Of a stretch of DNA of 64,000 nucleotides, positions 18,712 through 27,167 are shown in pieces. Under the pieces are notes generated by a model. That model ran no database searches. It was not told the origin of the DNA and saw only the letters and a program-made list of their open reading frames with translations. The first letter of the stretch is position 1; every line of letters begins with the position of its first letter. The stretch is from positions 62,001-126,000 of the forward strand of contig NZ_JAAAMT010000012.1 of the NCBI RefSeq assembly GCF_009905435.1, written 5' to 3'. Source of the stretch: Pseudomonas sp. R5(2019). Its GTDB lineage: Bacteria > Pseudomonadota > Gammaproteobacteria > Pseudomonadales > Pseudomonadaceae. Both the position numbers and the translations under genes were made by a program.

Positions 18712-18760
18712 ACAGGCGGATCAGCGCCTGTGAAGTGTTGTAACAATGAATGACAATTGA
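18712..18760. promoter_or_regulatory. Candidate TctD operator region
   Basis: A 7-base inverted repeat ACAGGCG/CGCCTGT (18712-18718 and 18725-18731) is followed by two related half-sites, TGTAACAAT and TGACAAT, near 18738-18757. OmpR-family proteins bind tandem half-sites of this size. Assignment to TctD is inference from position between tctD and opdH. Confidence 0.35.
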
Positions 18761-18851
18761 AAGGTTAGCGAAAGTTTCAGCCCCTAGTATCCCCTCACGG
18801 CTCTCTCCAGCAGAGCTGTACAGCGAAAAACGCCACGACGCGTTTTCGACT

Positions 18852-18870
18852 AATAAGAACAATAACGGAG
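18852..18870 (+). promoter_or_regulatory. Hfq/Crc CA motif overlapping the opdH ribosome site
   Basis: Five successive AAN triplets (AAT AAG AAC AAT AAC, 18852-18866) abut the GGAG ribosome site of opdH. AAnAAnAA is the known Hfq/Crc target for catabolite repression in Pseudomonas. The sequence match is exact; function is inferred. Confidence 0.7.
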
Positions 18871-18880
18871 TCATCACTCG

Positions 18881-20170
18881 ATGCCGTCTATGCAGACTCA
18901 GGCCGCCAAGCCTGCCCGCAGTTTCCGTAAGCACCCTACTGTTCTCGCCAGCGCCGCCGCACTTGCAGGCTTCTCGCCGCTGGGCCAGGCCGCCTTCTTC
19001 GAAGACAGCAGCGCCACCTTCGAAACCCGCAACATGTACTTCAACCGCGACTTTCGCGACGGCACCAGCGCGCAGCAATCCAAGCGTGACGAGTGGGCCC
19101 AGGGCTTTATGCTCAACCTGGAATCGGGCTACACCGAAGGCACCGTCGGTTTCGGCGTCGATGCCCTGGGCATGCTCGGGGTCAAGCTCGACTCCAGCCC
19201 CGACCGCACCGGTACCGGCCTGTTGCCGACCCACGATGACGGCCGCGCCGCCGACGAATACTCCAAGCTCGGCCTGACCGGCAAAGTGAAGATTTCCGCC
19301 ACGGAGTTGAAGATCGGCACCCTGATCCCGGAACTGCCGACCCTGCGCCCCAACGATGGCCGCATCCTGCCGCAAACCTTCGAAGGCGGTCTGCTGACCT
19401 CCAGCGAATTCAAGAAGCTGACCTTCACCGGCGGGCGCCTGGAGAAGGCCAAGGACCGCGACGACACCAACAAGGAAGACATCGCGCTCAACAACAAGAA
19501 CGGTCGCTTCCTCGGCACCGTGGCCGGCAATCATTTCGACATGGCCGGCCTGGATTACAAACTCACCGACAAGATCACCGGCAGCTACCACTTCGCCCAG
19601 CTGGACGATGTGTATCGTCAGCACTTCGTTGGCCTGATCGCCTCCCAGCCGTTCGGCCCGGGCACCTTCGGCACCGACTTGCGCATGGCCTTCAGTGATG
19701 ACCAGGGCCAGGCCCGTGGCGGCAACATCGACAACACTTCGCTCAACGGCCTGGTCAGTTATGCCCTGAGCGGGCACAAGCTCAGCGCGGCCTACCAGCA
19801 CATGTCGGGCGACACGGCTTTCCCGTATGTCGATGGCTCTGACCCGTACCTGGTCAACTTCGTCCAGATCAACGACTTCGCCGGGGCCGATGAACACTCC
19901 TGGCAGCTGCGTTATGACTACGACTTCGCCAAACTGGGCATCCCTGGCCTTACCTTCATGAGCCGCTACATCAGTGGCGACAATGTGTCCCTGGCCAACG
20001 GCAACACTGGCAAGGAGTGGGAGCGCAACAGTGAAATCAAATACGTGGTGCAAAGCGGCGCCCTGAAAAACGTCGCCGTGCGCCTGCGTAATGCCACCTA
20101 CCGTTCGAACTTCGCCCGTGATGCCGACGAAGTGCGACTGCTGGTGAGCTACAGCGTGGCTCTTTGGTAA
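18881..20170 (+). CDS. opdH: OprD-family porin OpdH (tricarboxylate channel)
   Basis: 429-aa outer-membrane porin of the OprD family. A long signal peptide ends near FSPLGQAAF (residue about 36), followed by the family start FFEDSSATFETRNMYFNRDF. The protein ends in an aromatic residue (SVALW), the usual sorting signal for the beta-barrel assembly machinery. Its place at the head of opdH-tctCBA, opposite tctDE, matches the P. aeruginosa OpdH locus, where it admits cis-aconitate and related acids. The ribosome site GGAG is embedded in a likely Crc target. Confidence 0.92.
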   Translation: MPSMQTQAAKPARSFRKHPTVLASAAALAGFSPLGQAAFFEDSSATFETRNMYFNRDFRDGTSAQQSKRDEWAQGFMLNLESGYTEGTVGFGVDALGMLGVKLDSSPDRTGTGLLPTHDDGRAADEYSKLGLTGKVKISATELKIGTLIPELPTLRPNDGRILPQTFEGGLLTSSEFKKLTFTGGRLEKAKDRDDTNKEDIALNNKNGRFLGTVAGNHFDMAGLDYKLTDKITGSYHFAQLDDVYRQHFVGLIASQPFGPGTFGTDLRMAFSDDQGQARGGNIDNTSLNGLVSYALSGHKLSAAYQHMSGDTAFPYVDGSDPYLVNFVQINDFAGADEHSWQLRYDYDFAKLGIPGLTFMSRYISGDNVSLANGNTGKEWERNSEIKYVVQSGALKNVAVRLRNATYRSNFARDADEVRLLVSYSVALW

Positions 20171-20178
20171 TAACCCAT

Positions 20179-20199
20179 AACAACAATACCTCTGGAGAC
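20179..20199 (+). promoter_or_regulatory. Second CA motif, in the tctC leader
   Basis: AACAACAAT (20179-20187) lies just upstream of the tctC ribosome site (TGGAG near 20193). It is the same type of Hfq/Crc target as at opdH, which would let both uptake genes be silenced together at translation. Confidence 0.6.
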
Positions 20200-20204
20200 T
20201 GTCG

Positions 20205-21185
20205 ATGAATCTTTCACTGCGCCGAATCGCCCTCGCCACCAGTTGCCTGCTTTTGGCCGGCAACGTCCTCGCGGCCGAGCCCAAACGCCCCGAGTGTATC
20301 GCCCCGGCCTCGCCCGGCGGTGGTTTTGACCTGACCTGCAAACTGATCCAGAGCGCCCTGCTCAACGAGAAAATCCTCACCAAGCCGATGCGTGTGACCT
20401 ACATGCCCGGTGGTGTCGGCGCGGTCGCGTACAACGCCGTGGTGGCTCAACGCCCGGCCGATGCTGGCACCGTGGTGGCCTGGTCCAGTGGCTCGCTGTT
20501 GAACCTGGCCCAGGGCAAGTTCGGTCGCTTCGACGAAAATGCCGTGCGCTGGCTGGCGGCGGTCGGCACCAGCTACGGCGCTATCGCCGTGAAGAAAGAT
20601 TCGCCGTACAAGACCCTCGACGACCTGGTCGCGGCCTTGAAGAAAGACCCGAGCAAAGTCGTGATCGGCTCCGGTGGCACCGTCGGCAGCCAGGACTGGA
20701 TGCAGACCGCGCTGATCGCCAAGGCCGCCGGGATCAACCCGCGCGACCTGCGTTATGTCGCGCTGGAAGGCGGCGGCGAAATCGCCACCGCGCTGCTCGG
20801 TGGCCATATCCAGGTCGGCAGTACCGACATCTCCGACTCCATGCCGCACATTCTCAGCGGCGACATGCGCCTGTTGGCCGTGTTCTCCGACAAGCGCCTG
20901 GACGAGCCGACAATGAAAGACATCCCCACCGCCAAGGAACAGGGCTATGACATCGTCTGGCCGGTGGTCCGCGGTTTCTACGTCGGGCCCAAGGTCACTG
21001 ACGAGGAATACAACTGGTGGAAAACGTCCTTTGACACGCTGCTGGCCTCCGAAGAATTCGCCAAGCTGCGTGACCAGCGCGAGCTGTTCCCGTTCGCCAT
21101 GACCGGTGCAGAGTTGGACACCTACGTGAAGAAACAGGTGGCCGACTACAAATTGCTGGCCAAGGAATTCGGCCTGATCCAGTGA
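20205..21185 (+). CDS. tctC: Tricarboxylate-binding periplasmic protein TctC
   Basis: 326-aa solute-binding protein of the tripartite tricarboxylate transporter (TTT) family. A signal peptide ends at about residue 23-24 (NVLAAEP). The mature part starts with the typical CIAPASPGGGFDLTCKL, the family ligand-binding loop. It follows opdH by 34 bases and precedes the membrane subunits tctB and tctA. The likely ligand is citrate, cis-aconitate or a related tricarboxylate, judged from the OpdH and TctDE neighbours. Confidence 0.94.
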   Translation: MNLSLRRIALATSCLLLAGNVLAAEPKRPECIAPASPGGGFDLTCKLIQSALLNEKILTKPMRVTYMPGGVGAVAYNAVVAQRPADAGTVVAWSSGSLLNLAQGKFGRFDENAVRWLAAVGTSYGAIAVKKDSPYKTLDDLVAALKKDPSKVVIGSGGTVGSQDWMQTALIAKAAGINPRDLRYVALEGGGEIATALLGGHIQVGSTDISDSMPHILSGDMRLLAVFSDKRLDEPTMKDIPTAKEQGYDIVWPVVRGFYVGPKVTDEEYNWWKTSFDTLLASEEFAKLRDQRELFPFAMTGAELDTYVKKQVADYKLLAKEFGLIQ

Positions 21186-21192
21186 TAAGCAA

Positions 21193-21213
21193 CCTGCCTT
21201 GAGCCAAGGCAGG
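21193..21213 (+). promoter_or_regulatory. Intercistronic hairpin between tctC and tctB
   Basis: An eight-base stem (21193-21200 with 21206-21213) and a five-base loop lie eight bases after the tctC stop, without a T-run. Such hairpins often protect the binding-protein part of a message from 3' decay and so raise its level over the membrane subunits. Confidence 0.5.
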
Positions 21214-21263
21214 CACCCCCGGTCGCGCCCGTTCAACGGCGGGCGCCGCGAAGGAGTTTCCCC

Positions 21264-21722
21264 ATGGTCCTGCAACGCATCTTTGCGCTGGTGCTGCTGC
21301 TTGTCTGCGCCACGCTGGCCGTCATGGCCTGGCCCTATCAGGCCGCATTTTCCTACGAACCGGTTGGCCCCCGCGCCTTCCCTCTGCTGATGCTTGGCCT
21401 GATGGCCGTAGCGCTGCTGTACCTGGCCGTTTTGCCGACGCCGATCGAGCGCGGCGATGAGGAACCCGAACTGGACCGACCCACGCTGACCAAGATCGGC
21501 CTGTGCGTGCTGTTGCTGCTGGTCTTCGCCGGCCTGTTCGAGCCCCTGGGCTTCATCCTCAGCAGCATCCTGATCGGTGTGCCGATGGCACGCTTGTACG
21601 GCGGGCGCTGGTTGCCCAGCGTGGTGATCATCTGCCTGATGAGCGTCGGTATTTATCTGCTGTTCGATAAAGCCATGGACGTGCCACTGCCGCTCGGCCT
21701 ACTCGACGTTCTGGAGAATTGA
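21264..21722 (+). CDS. tctB: Small membrane subunit TctB
   Basis: 152-aa subunit of the TTT transporter with four predicted TM helices (about 5-22, 34-54, 76-98, 113-135) and a charged cytoplasmic loop (about 58-72, TPIERGDEEPELDRP). The family is poorly conserved in sequence, so the call rests on size, topology and its place between tctC and tctA. A GGAG ribosome site is present, and tctA starts two bases after its stop. Confidence 0.9.
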   Translation: MVLQRIFALVLLLVCATLAVMAWPYQAAFSYEPVGPRAFPLLMLGLMAVALLYLAVLPTPIERGDEEPELDRPTLTKIGLCVLLLLVFAGLFEPLGFILSSILIGVPMARLYGGRWLPSVVIICLMSVGIYLLFDKAMDVPLPLGLLDVLEN

Positions 21723-21723
21723 T

Positions 21724-23238
21724 ATGGATACTTTCAGCTATCTGAGCCAGGGCTTCGGTGTTGCGCTGAGCCCGTACAACCTGGTGACCGCCCTGTGTGG
21801 CACCCTGATCGGTACCGTGGTCGGCCTGCTGCCGGGCCTGGGCCCGATCAACGGCGTGGCCCTGTTGATCCCGATTGCCTACGCCCTTGGCCTGCCGCCG
21901 GAATCGGCGCTGATCCTGCTGGCGGCGGTGTACCTGGGCTGTGAATACGGCGGGCGGATCAGCTCGATCCTGCTGAACATCCCCGGTGAAGCCTCTACCG
22001 TGATGACCACATTGGACGGCTACCCGATGGCACGCCAGGGCATGGCTGGGGTGGCCCTGTCGCTGTCGGCCTGGAGCTCGTTCATCGGTGCTTTTATCGC
22101 CACCTGCGGCATGGTGCTGTTCGCGCCGCTGCTGGCCAAATGGGCGATTGCCTTCGGGCCGGCGGAATATTTCGTGCTCATGGTGTTTGCCATCGTCTGC
22201 CTGGGCGGCATGGCCGGTAACAAGCCACTGAAAACCTTTATCGCGGCGCTGATGGGCCTGTTCCTCTCGGGTGTCGGGATCGACGCCAACAGCGGCGTCT
22301 ACCGCTTTACCGGTGACAGCGTGCACCTGGCCGACGGTATCCAGTTCGTGGTGCTGGTGCTGGGCCTGTTTTCCATCAGCGAGATCCTGCTGTTGCTGGA
22401 GAAGACCCACCATGGCCAGGAGGCGGTCAAGGCCACCGGGCGCATGATGTTCAACTTCAAGGAAGCGGCGTCGGTATTTGCGGTCAACGTCCGTTGCGGC
22501 CTGCTCGGCTTCATCATGGGTGTATTGCCAGGCGCCGGTGCGACACTGGCCAGCGCCGTGGCCTACATGACCGAAAAGCGCCTGGCCGGTGCCAGCGGCA
22601 AATTCGGCCAGGGCGACAAGCGCGGCCTGGCGGCGCCTGAAACCGCCATTGGCGCCGAGGCCTGCGGCGCGCTGGTGCCCATGCTGACCCTGGGCGTACC
22701 GGGTTCGGGCACCACGGCGGTGATGATCGGCGCCCTGTCGCTGTACAACATCACCCCTGGCCCACTGCTGTTCCAACAACAGCCGGACATCGTCTGGGGC
22801 CTGATCGCCTCGCTGTTCATCGCCAACATCATGCTGGTGATCCTGAACATTCCGATGATCCGCATCTTCACCCGCATCCTCGCCGTGCCGAACTGGGCGC
22901 TGGTGCCGATGATCGCGATCATCACCGCGATCGGCGTGTACGCGGTGCATGCAACCACCTTCGACCTGTTCCTGATGATCGGCATCGGCATCTTCGGCTA
23001 CATCCTGCGCAAGCTGGATTTCCCGCTGTCGCCGGTGCTGCTGGGCTTTATCCTCGGCGGCCTGATGGAGCAGAACCTGCGCCGGGCGCTGTCGATTTCC
23101 AACGGTGCACTGGACATCCTCTGGTCGAGCCCGATCACCTTCGGTGTCTGGGTCCTGACCGCCCTCATGTTGATGCTCCCGCTGGTGCGCATCTGGCGTC
23201 GGCGCAGCGTTTCGCGTCGTGCGGTAGCCGATGTCTGA
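21724..23238 (+). CDS. tctA: Large membrane subunit TctA
   Basis: 504-aa permease of the TTT family with about 11-12 TM helices. The conserved family loops are visible: GLLPGLGPINGVALLIP near residue 38-54 and, in the second half, GVLPGAGATLASAVAYMTEK and TLGVPGSGTTAVMIGAL. The internal repeat of the G-LPG-G motif fits the two-fold symmetry of this family. It is coupled to the next gene, whose start lies inside its 3' end. Confidence 0.95.
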   Translation: MDTFSYLSQGFGVALSPYNLVTALCGTLIGTVVGLLPGLGPINGVALLIPIAYALGLPPESALILLAAVYLGCEYGGRISSILLNIPGEASTVMTTLDGYPMARQGMAGVALSLSAWSSFIGAFIATCGMVLFAPLLAKWAIAFGPAEYFVLMVFAIVCLGGMAGNKPLKTFIAALMGLFLSGVGIDANSGVYRFTGDSVHLADGIQFVVLVLGLFSISEILLLLEKTHHGQEAVKATGRMMFNFKEAASVFAVNVRCGLLGFIMGVLPGAGATLASAVAYMTEKRLAGASGKFGQGDKRGLAAPETAIGAEACGALVPMLTLGVPGSGTTAVMIGALSLYNITPGPLLFQQQPDIVWGLIASLFIANIMLVILNIPMIRIFTRILAVPNWALVPMIAIITAIGVYAVHATTFDLFLMIGIGIFGYILRKLDFPLSPVLLGFILGGLMEQNLRRALSISNGALDILWSSPITFGVWVLTALMLMLPLVRIWRRRSVSRRAVADV

Positions 23239-24277
23239 ACGGTTTCTGCAATCGTGGTGGGGAACCCCGCTGGTCGGTCTGGCCGGCGGGTTTGTGGCCA
23301 GCCAGATCGGCTGGCCTTTGCCGTGGATGATCGGCTCACTGCTGGCCATCCTGCTGGTCCGCTGCCTGACACCCTGGCAACTGACCGAGATCCCCGGCGG
23401 GCGCAAGTGCGGGCAGTGGATCATCGGGATCGGCATCGGCCTGCACTTCACGCCGGTGGTGATCGAGCAGGTCGTCAGCCATTTCTGGCTGATTTTTTTC
23501 GGCGCGTGGGTGACCAGTGTCGCCAGCGTGGTCAGCGTGTGGTTACTGCGCCGCACCGGTGAAGATCGCGCCACCGCGTTCTTCTCCAGCATGCCCGGCG
23601 GCTCCGGCGAGATGGTCAACCTCGGTGCTCGCCATGGCGCCTCGCTGAGCCGCGTGGCGGCAGGTCAGAGCCTGCGGGTGCTGGTGGTGGTGCTGTGCGT
23701 GCCGGCGGTGTTCAAGTACCTGCTCGGAGACGGTGTGCCCGTGGTTCATGGTGGCACCGTCGATTGGCGCTGGCTGGCGCTGGTGTTCCCCTTGGGCGCC
23801 CTCGCCGCCTGGATCTGGCAAAAGCTCAAGCAACCCAACCCCTGGCTGTTTGGCCCCTTATTGATCGCGGCGTTGGCGAGTATTGGCCTGGACTTGCACA
23901 TCGGCCTGCCCAATGGCGCCAGCCAGATTGGCCAGTGGCTGATTGGCAGCGGCCTGGGCTGCCATTTCAATCGGGCTTTCTTTCGCCGGGCACCGTCGTT
24001 TCTGGGCCGCACCCTGTTGGGAACGGCTCTGACGATGCTGATCGCAGGCCTTTCGGCCTGGGCCTTGAGCGCGCTGACCCAACTGGATCTGCGCTCGCTG
24101 ACGCTGGGCATGATGCCCGGCGGTATCGCGGAGATGAGTTTGACGGCTCAAACCCTGCAACTCTCAGTACCGCTGGTTACAGCCTTGCAGGTGATGCGGC
24201 TGCTATTCGTGCTGTTCCTGGCCGAACCCTTGTTCCGGCACTGGAGCAAACAACCCGAAACACCCCCTCCCCGGTAG
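23231..24277 (+). CDS. AbrB-family membrane protein (duplicated AbrB domain)
   Basis: 348-aa integral membrane protein with about 10 TM helices, of the family sometimes misnamed ammonia monooxygenase. Two repeats are visible, each with a P-W-M/L-(I/F)-G motif and an MPGG(S/I)(G/A)EM motif (MPGGSGEM and MPGGIAEM). It overlaps the 3' end of tctA by eight bases, so it belongs to the tct operon. Members have been linked to regulation or export of small carbon compounds, but the function is not established. Here it could modulate or complement tricarboxylate transport. Confidence 0.85.
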   Translation: MSERFLQSWWGTPLVGLAGGFVASQIGWPLPWMIGSLLAILLVRCLTPWQLTEIPGGRKCGQWIIGIGIGLHFTPVVIEQVVSHFWLIFFGAWVTSVASVVSVWLLRRTGEDRATAFFSSMPGGSGEMVNLGARHGASLSRVAAGQSLRVLVVVLCVPAVFKYLLGDGVPVVHGGTVDWRWLALVFPLGALAAWIWQKLKQPNPWLFGPLLIAALASIGLDLHIGLPNGASQIGQWLIGSGLGCHFNRAFFRRAPSFLGRTLLGTALTMLIAGLSAWALSALTQLDLRSLTLGMMPGGIAEMSLTAQTLQLSVPLVTALQVMRLLFVLFLAEPLFRHWSKQPETPPPR

Positions 24278-24360
24278 GAGCCGAGCTCGCTCGCGACGAA
24301 TGCACCGCGATCATCCAGACAGACCGCGTTGCCCTCTTCGCTGGCAAGCCATGCTCCTAC
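24274..24360. repeat. REP-type inverted repeat between the AbrB gene and ung
   Basis: GTAGGAG...GCTCGCGACGAA (24274-24300) and the imperfect inverse TTCGCTGGCAAGC...CTCCTAC (24337-24360) bracket about 36 bases. This is a common Pseudomonas REP class, different from the element at 7806. It sits between convergent genes. Confidence 0.75.
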
Positions 24361-24391
24361 AGTCTGTGGTGATCAGCGAGAACGAGCGCTC

Positions 24392-25087
24392 CTAAAGCGG
24401 CGGCAAGCGCCAGTCGATCGGCGTCAGCCCGCGCTGCTCGAGAAACTTGTTGGTCTTGCTGAAGTGGCCGTTGCCGATAAACCCGCGATAAGCCGACAGT
24501 GGCGACGGGTGTACTGACGTCAGCACCAAGTGCTTGGTCGCATCGATCAGTTTCTGCTTGCCCTGGGCATGGGCGCCCCAGAGCAGGAACACCAGATTGG
24601 ACTGATGTTCGCTGACCAGGCTGATAATGCGGTCGGTGAAATGCTGCCAGCCTTTGTTGGCGTGGGAGGCCGCGTTGGCCCGCTCCACGGTCATGGTGGT
24701 GTTGAGCATCAGCACGCCCTGATCGGCCCAATGCTGCAGGTAGCCGTGATTGGGAATGTCGATATTCAGGTCGCGCTTGAGCTCTTTGTAAATATTGACC
24801 AGCGACGGCGGCGGCGCCACCCCTGGCTGCACCGAGAAGCACAGGCCATGGGCCTGGCCCGGGCCGTGGTACGGGTCCTGGCCGAGGATGACGACCTTGA
24901 CCTGATCCAATGGCGTCGAATTCAGGGCATTGAAGATCATCGGCCCTGGCGGAAAAATCTCCTTGCCGGCGGCATGTTCCTGGCGCAGGAACTCACGCAG
25001 CTGGTGCATGTAAGGCTGATCGAATTCGCGGCGCAATGCCTGCTTCCAGCTGGCTTCGAGTTTGATGCGGTCGTCGTCGGTGGTCAT
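24392..25087 (-). CDS. ung: Uracil-DNA glycosylase Ung
   Basis: 231-aa family 1 uracil-DNA glycosylase that removes uracil from DNA in base excision repair. The water-activating motif [13 protein letters not shown] (D71) and the C-terminal [11 protein letters not shown] loop, which inserts into the DNA minor groove, are both intact. Size is normal for the family. It is a single gene, convergent with the tct operon and divergent from the hydratase-like gene. Confidence 0.98.
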   Translation of the reverse strand: MTTDDDRIKLEASWKQALRREFDQPYMHQLREFLRQEHAAGKEIFPPGPMIFNALNSTPLDQVKVVILGQDPYHGPGQAHGLCFSVQPGVAPPPSLVNIYKELKRDLNIDIPNHGYLQHWADQGVLMLNTTMTVERANAASHANKGWQHFTDRIISLVSEHQSNLVFLLWGAHAQGKQKLIDATKHLVLTSVHPSPLSAYRGFIGNGHFSKTNKFLEQRGLTPIDWRLPPL

Positions 25088-25218
25088 GGGGCTACCTGAA
25101 AAAACAATGCGCGGACACTAGGAAACAGCGCCGCGCTTGTCAATCGATCCGACCGGCAACGGGCGTTTTCCCGTCAAGGCGCCATACTGGATAACCACGT
25201 AACCGACCGAGGTTTGCC

Positions 25219-26331
25219 ATGAACCTGCTATTCGAGGAGCGAACTGGCGTCGATGGTGCCCGCATCGGCATCGCCACGTTGAACGCCGAAAACAGCCTGA
25301 ACGCCTTGTCGTTCCCCATGATCGAGATGCTCAGCGAACAACTGGCCGACTGGGTCCAGGATGATCAGATCGTCTGCGTGCTGCTTCGCGGTGAAGGCCG
25401 CAAGGCGTTCTGCGCCGGCGGCGAAGTCCGCAGCCTGGTCGAGGCCTGTCGCCATCATCCAGGTCAAGTGCCACCGGTGGCGGCGCAATTCTTCGCTGCC
25501 GAATACCGACTTGACTATACCCTGCATACCTACCCCAAGCCGCTGATTTGCTGGGGCCACGGCTACGTGCTGGGGGGTGGCCTGGGGCTGTTGCAGGGGG
25601 CCAATATTCGCATTGTCACCCCCAGCAGCCGGCTGGCCATGCCAGAGATCAGCATTGGCCTTTACCCCGACGTCGGCGCCAGTTGGTTCCTGACGCGCAT
25701 GCCGGGGAAACTGGGCCTGTTTCTGGGCTTGACCGGCGCCCATATCAACGCTCGCGACGCGCTGGACCTGGGCCTGGGGGACCGTTTTCTGCTCGACGAG
25801 CATCAGGAAAAACTGCTCAACGGCCTGCTGCAATTGAACTGGCAGGAACAGACGCAAATGCAGCTCAATAGCCTGCTCAAAGCCCTGGAGCAGGAAGCGC
25901 AGAAGGCGCTGCCTGAAGCGCAGTGGCTACCCCGCCGTCACCTGATCGATACGTTGCTGGATGTCAGTGACCCGGTCTGTGCCTGGCGCGCAATCAGCCA
26001 TCTGCGCAATCACCCGGACGCCCTGCTGGCCCGCGCTTCACGCACCTTGAACGAAGGCTGCCCGCTGACTGCGCTGTTGGTCTGGGAGCAGATCAAGCGT
26101 GCCCGCCACCTGTCGTTGGCGCAGGTGTTCCAGATGGAATACAGCATGAGCCTGAATTGTTGCCGGCATCCGGAGTTCAGTGAGGGTGTGCGCGCCCGGC
26201 TGATCGATAAGGACCAACAGCCTCGCTGGCACTGGCCGGACATTGCCGCCATTGCCCAGGAGGTGGTGGATGCGCATTTCAGCAAGGCCTGGGAAGGCCG
26301 CCATCCGCTGGCGGACCTTTGCAGTTATTGA
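25219..26331 (+). CDS. Enoyl-CoA hydratase/isomerase family protein, 3-hydroxyisobutyryl-CoA hydrolase-like
   Basis: 370-aa crotonase-fold protein. The long form and the C-terminal extension match the HIBYL-CoA hydrolase (ECH_2) branch, which cleaves 3-hydroxyisobutyryl-CoA in valine breakdown. Visible motifs are the oxyanion-hole GEGRKAFCAGGEVRSL and GGGLGL, and the catalytic region AMPEISIGLYPDVGASW with Glu and Asp as expected. A GAGG ribosome site precedes the ATG. No other valine-degradation genes are near, so the substrate is uncertain. Confidence 0.85.
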   Translation: MNLLFEERTGVDGARIGIATLNAENSLNALSFPMIEMLSEQLADWVQDDQIVCVLLRGEGRKAFCAGGEVRSLVEACRHHPGQVPPVAAQFFAAEYRLDYTLHTYPKPLICWGHGYVLGGGLGLLQGANIRIVTPSSRLAMPEISIGLYPDVGASWFLTRMPGKLGLFLGLTGAHINARDALDLGLGDRFLLDEHQEKLLNGLLQLNWQEQTQMQLNSLLKALEQEAQKALPEAQWLPRRHLIDTLLDVSDPVCAWRAISHLRNHPDALLARASRTLNEGCPLTALLVWEQIKRARHLSLAQVFQMEYSMSLNCCRHPEFSEGVRARLIDKDQQPRWHWPDIAAIAQEVVDAHFSKAWEGRHPLADLCSY

Positions 26332-26338
26332 TTGGCGA

Positions 26339-26728
26339 TCAATGGTTCCAGTCGCGATCAGGACGACCGTCGTGGTTGCGGTCATAACCTCGGTGATAGC
26401 CGCGGTCATACCCATGACGCGATCCTTGGCGATAACGGGGGGAGTAGCCACGGTTCGGGTGGCCCCGATACCCCGGAGGTGCCGGGTGGTAGTAGTGATG
26501 AGGCGGCGGTGCCCGGTAGTAACGCGGTTGCGGCGCATAGTAATAACGAGGCTGCGGCGCCATGTAATAGCCGCGGCTGTACGGGTAGGGAGAGTAGGTT
26601 CGATAGCCCGGATAGGAATAGCGGTCTACGGTGTACACATCAGCGCGGTAGTAGGCAGATCCTCCGTAAGGTACACAAGCCGTTGTCAGCAAACCCAGCA
26701 AAACGATCAGCAAAAGTCGGCGATACAT
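26339..26728 (-). CDS. Tyr/Pro/Arg/His-rich lipoprotein, unknown function
   Basis: A 129-aa protein. It opens with a lipoprotein signal (YRRLLLIVLLGLLTTAC, Cys18 as the lipidation site). The mature part has very low complexity: Tyr, Pro, Arg, Gly and His make up most of it, with a PQPRYYYAPQPRYYRAPPP repeat and an RGYDRNHDGRPDRDWNH tail. The start at 26728 has GGAGG eight bases upstream, which decides the strand: overlapping frames on the plus strand lack such signals. Function unknown; such proteins are often envelope-stress or surface proteins. Confidence 0.75.
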   Translation of the reverse strand: MYRRLLLIVLLGLLTTACVPYGGSAYYRADVYTVDRYSYPGYRTYSPYPYSRGYYMAPQPRYYYAPQPRYYRAPPPHHYYHPAPPGYRGHPNRGYSPRYRQGSRHGYDRGYHRGYDRNHDGRPDRDWNH

Positions 26729-26845
26729 GGGGCGGCCTCCTGGACCGCGAAACTGCACATCCCAGCGGCGCTGGTCGGCGTCGACGCGCGGATACTTGTC
26801 GACACAGAATCAGACAGTGGATCCAGGGTGCGGTGCCGTATGCGT

Positions 26846-26874
26846 AATAAATAGATACAAACCGACACACTCAA
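26846..26874 (-). promoter_or_regulatory. Possible promoter of the Tyr-rich lipoprotein gene
   Basis: On the minus strand TTGAGT (26874-26869), a 17-base spacer and TTTATT (26851-26846), about 115 bases upstream of the ATG. The spacing is ideal and the box matches moderate. Confidence 0.4.
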
Positions 26875-26893
26875 CGGCCGAGGCTTTTGATGG

Positions 26894-26970
26894 GGCTTGC
26901 CCGCGATGAAATCAACGCGGTGTGCCGGATACACCGCAGCGCCTGCATCGCGAGCAAGCTTTGCTCACAC
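26894..26970. repeat. REP-type repeat, left copy
   Basis: 77-base repeat starting GGCTTGCCCGCGATG. About 63 of 77 bases match the copy at 27168-27244 in the same orientation. Each has an internal imperfect palindrome (CTTGCCCGCGATG against CATCGCGAGCAAG). It belongs to the common Pseudomonas CGCGAGCAAG class. Confidence 0.75.
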
Positions 26971-26998
26971 ACCGGTCTCCATTCCTGTCGCTTGCCCC

Positions 26999-27165
26999 AA
27001 TGCCAGTCAGTTAAGGCGAATTACATGTGGGAGCGGATTTATCCGCGAATAATGACGACGCGCAATACCTGAAAACCGCGGTGTCTGGATTCGCGGCGGT
27101 CCGGCGATCCGGTAAATCCGCTCCCACAAGTTTTGTGTCGTTCAATGCCTTAACTGACTGGCATT
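26999..27165. mobile_element. Possible miniature element with 19-base perfect terminal inverted repeats
   Basis: Bases 26999-27017 and 27147-27165 are exact inverted repeats (AATGCCAGTCAGTTAAGGC at the left end). They enclose a diverged REPIN. There is no coding capacity, so if mobile it would need a transposase in trans. No clear target-site duplication is seen. Confidence 0.5.
27026..27128. repeat. Diverged REPIN inside the 19-base inverted repeats
   Basis: The left arm (27026-27050) is nearly the same as the arm at 7806-7838. The right arm (about 27089-27128) is its inverse but carries extra bases in the middle. The region 26729-27277 contains no gene, only these repeats and the lipoprotein promoter. 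Confidence 0.75.
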
Positions 27166-27167
27166 GA

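Noticed and set aside
18710..20383. 557-codon open frame on the minus strand
   Set aside because: Antisense to opdH, which has a signal peptide and a proper barrel C terminus.
21628..23619. 663-codon open frame on the minus strand
   Set aside because: Antisense to tctA, with Gln/His/Asp-rich shadow composition.
26243..26854. 203- and 171-codon frames on the plus strand over the Tyr-rich gene
   Set aside because: The minus-strand gene has a GGAGG site and a lipoprotein signal; the plus-strand frames have neither and are Arg/Val or Gly/Ser shadows of its repeats.
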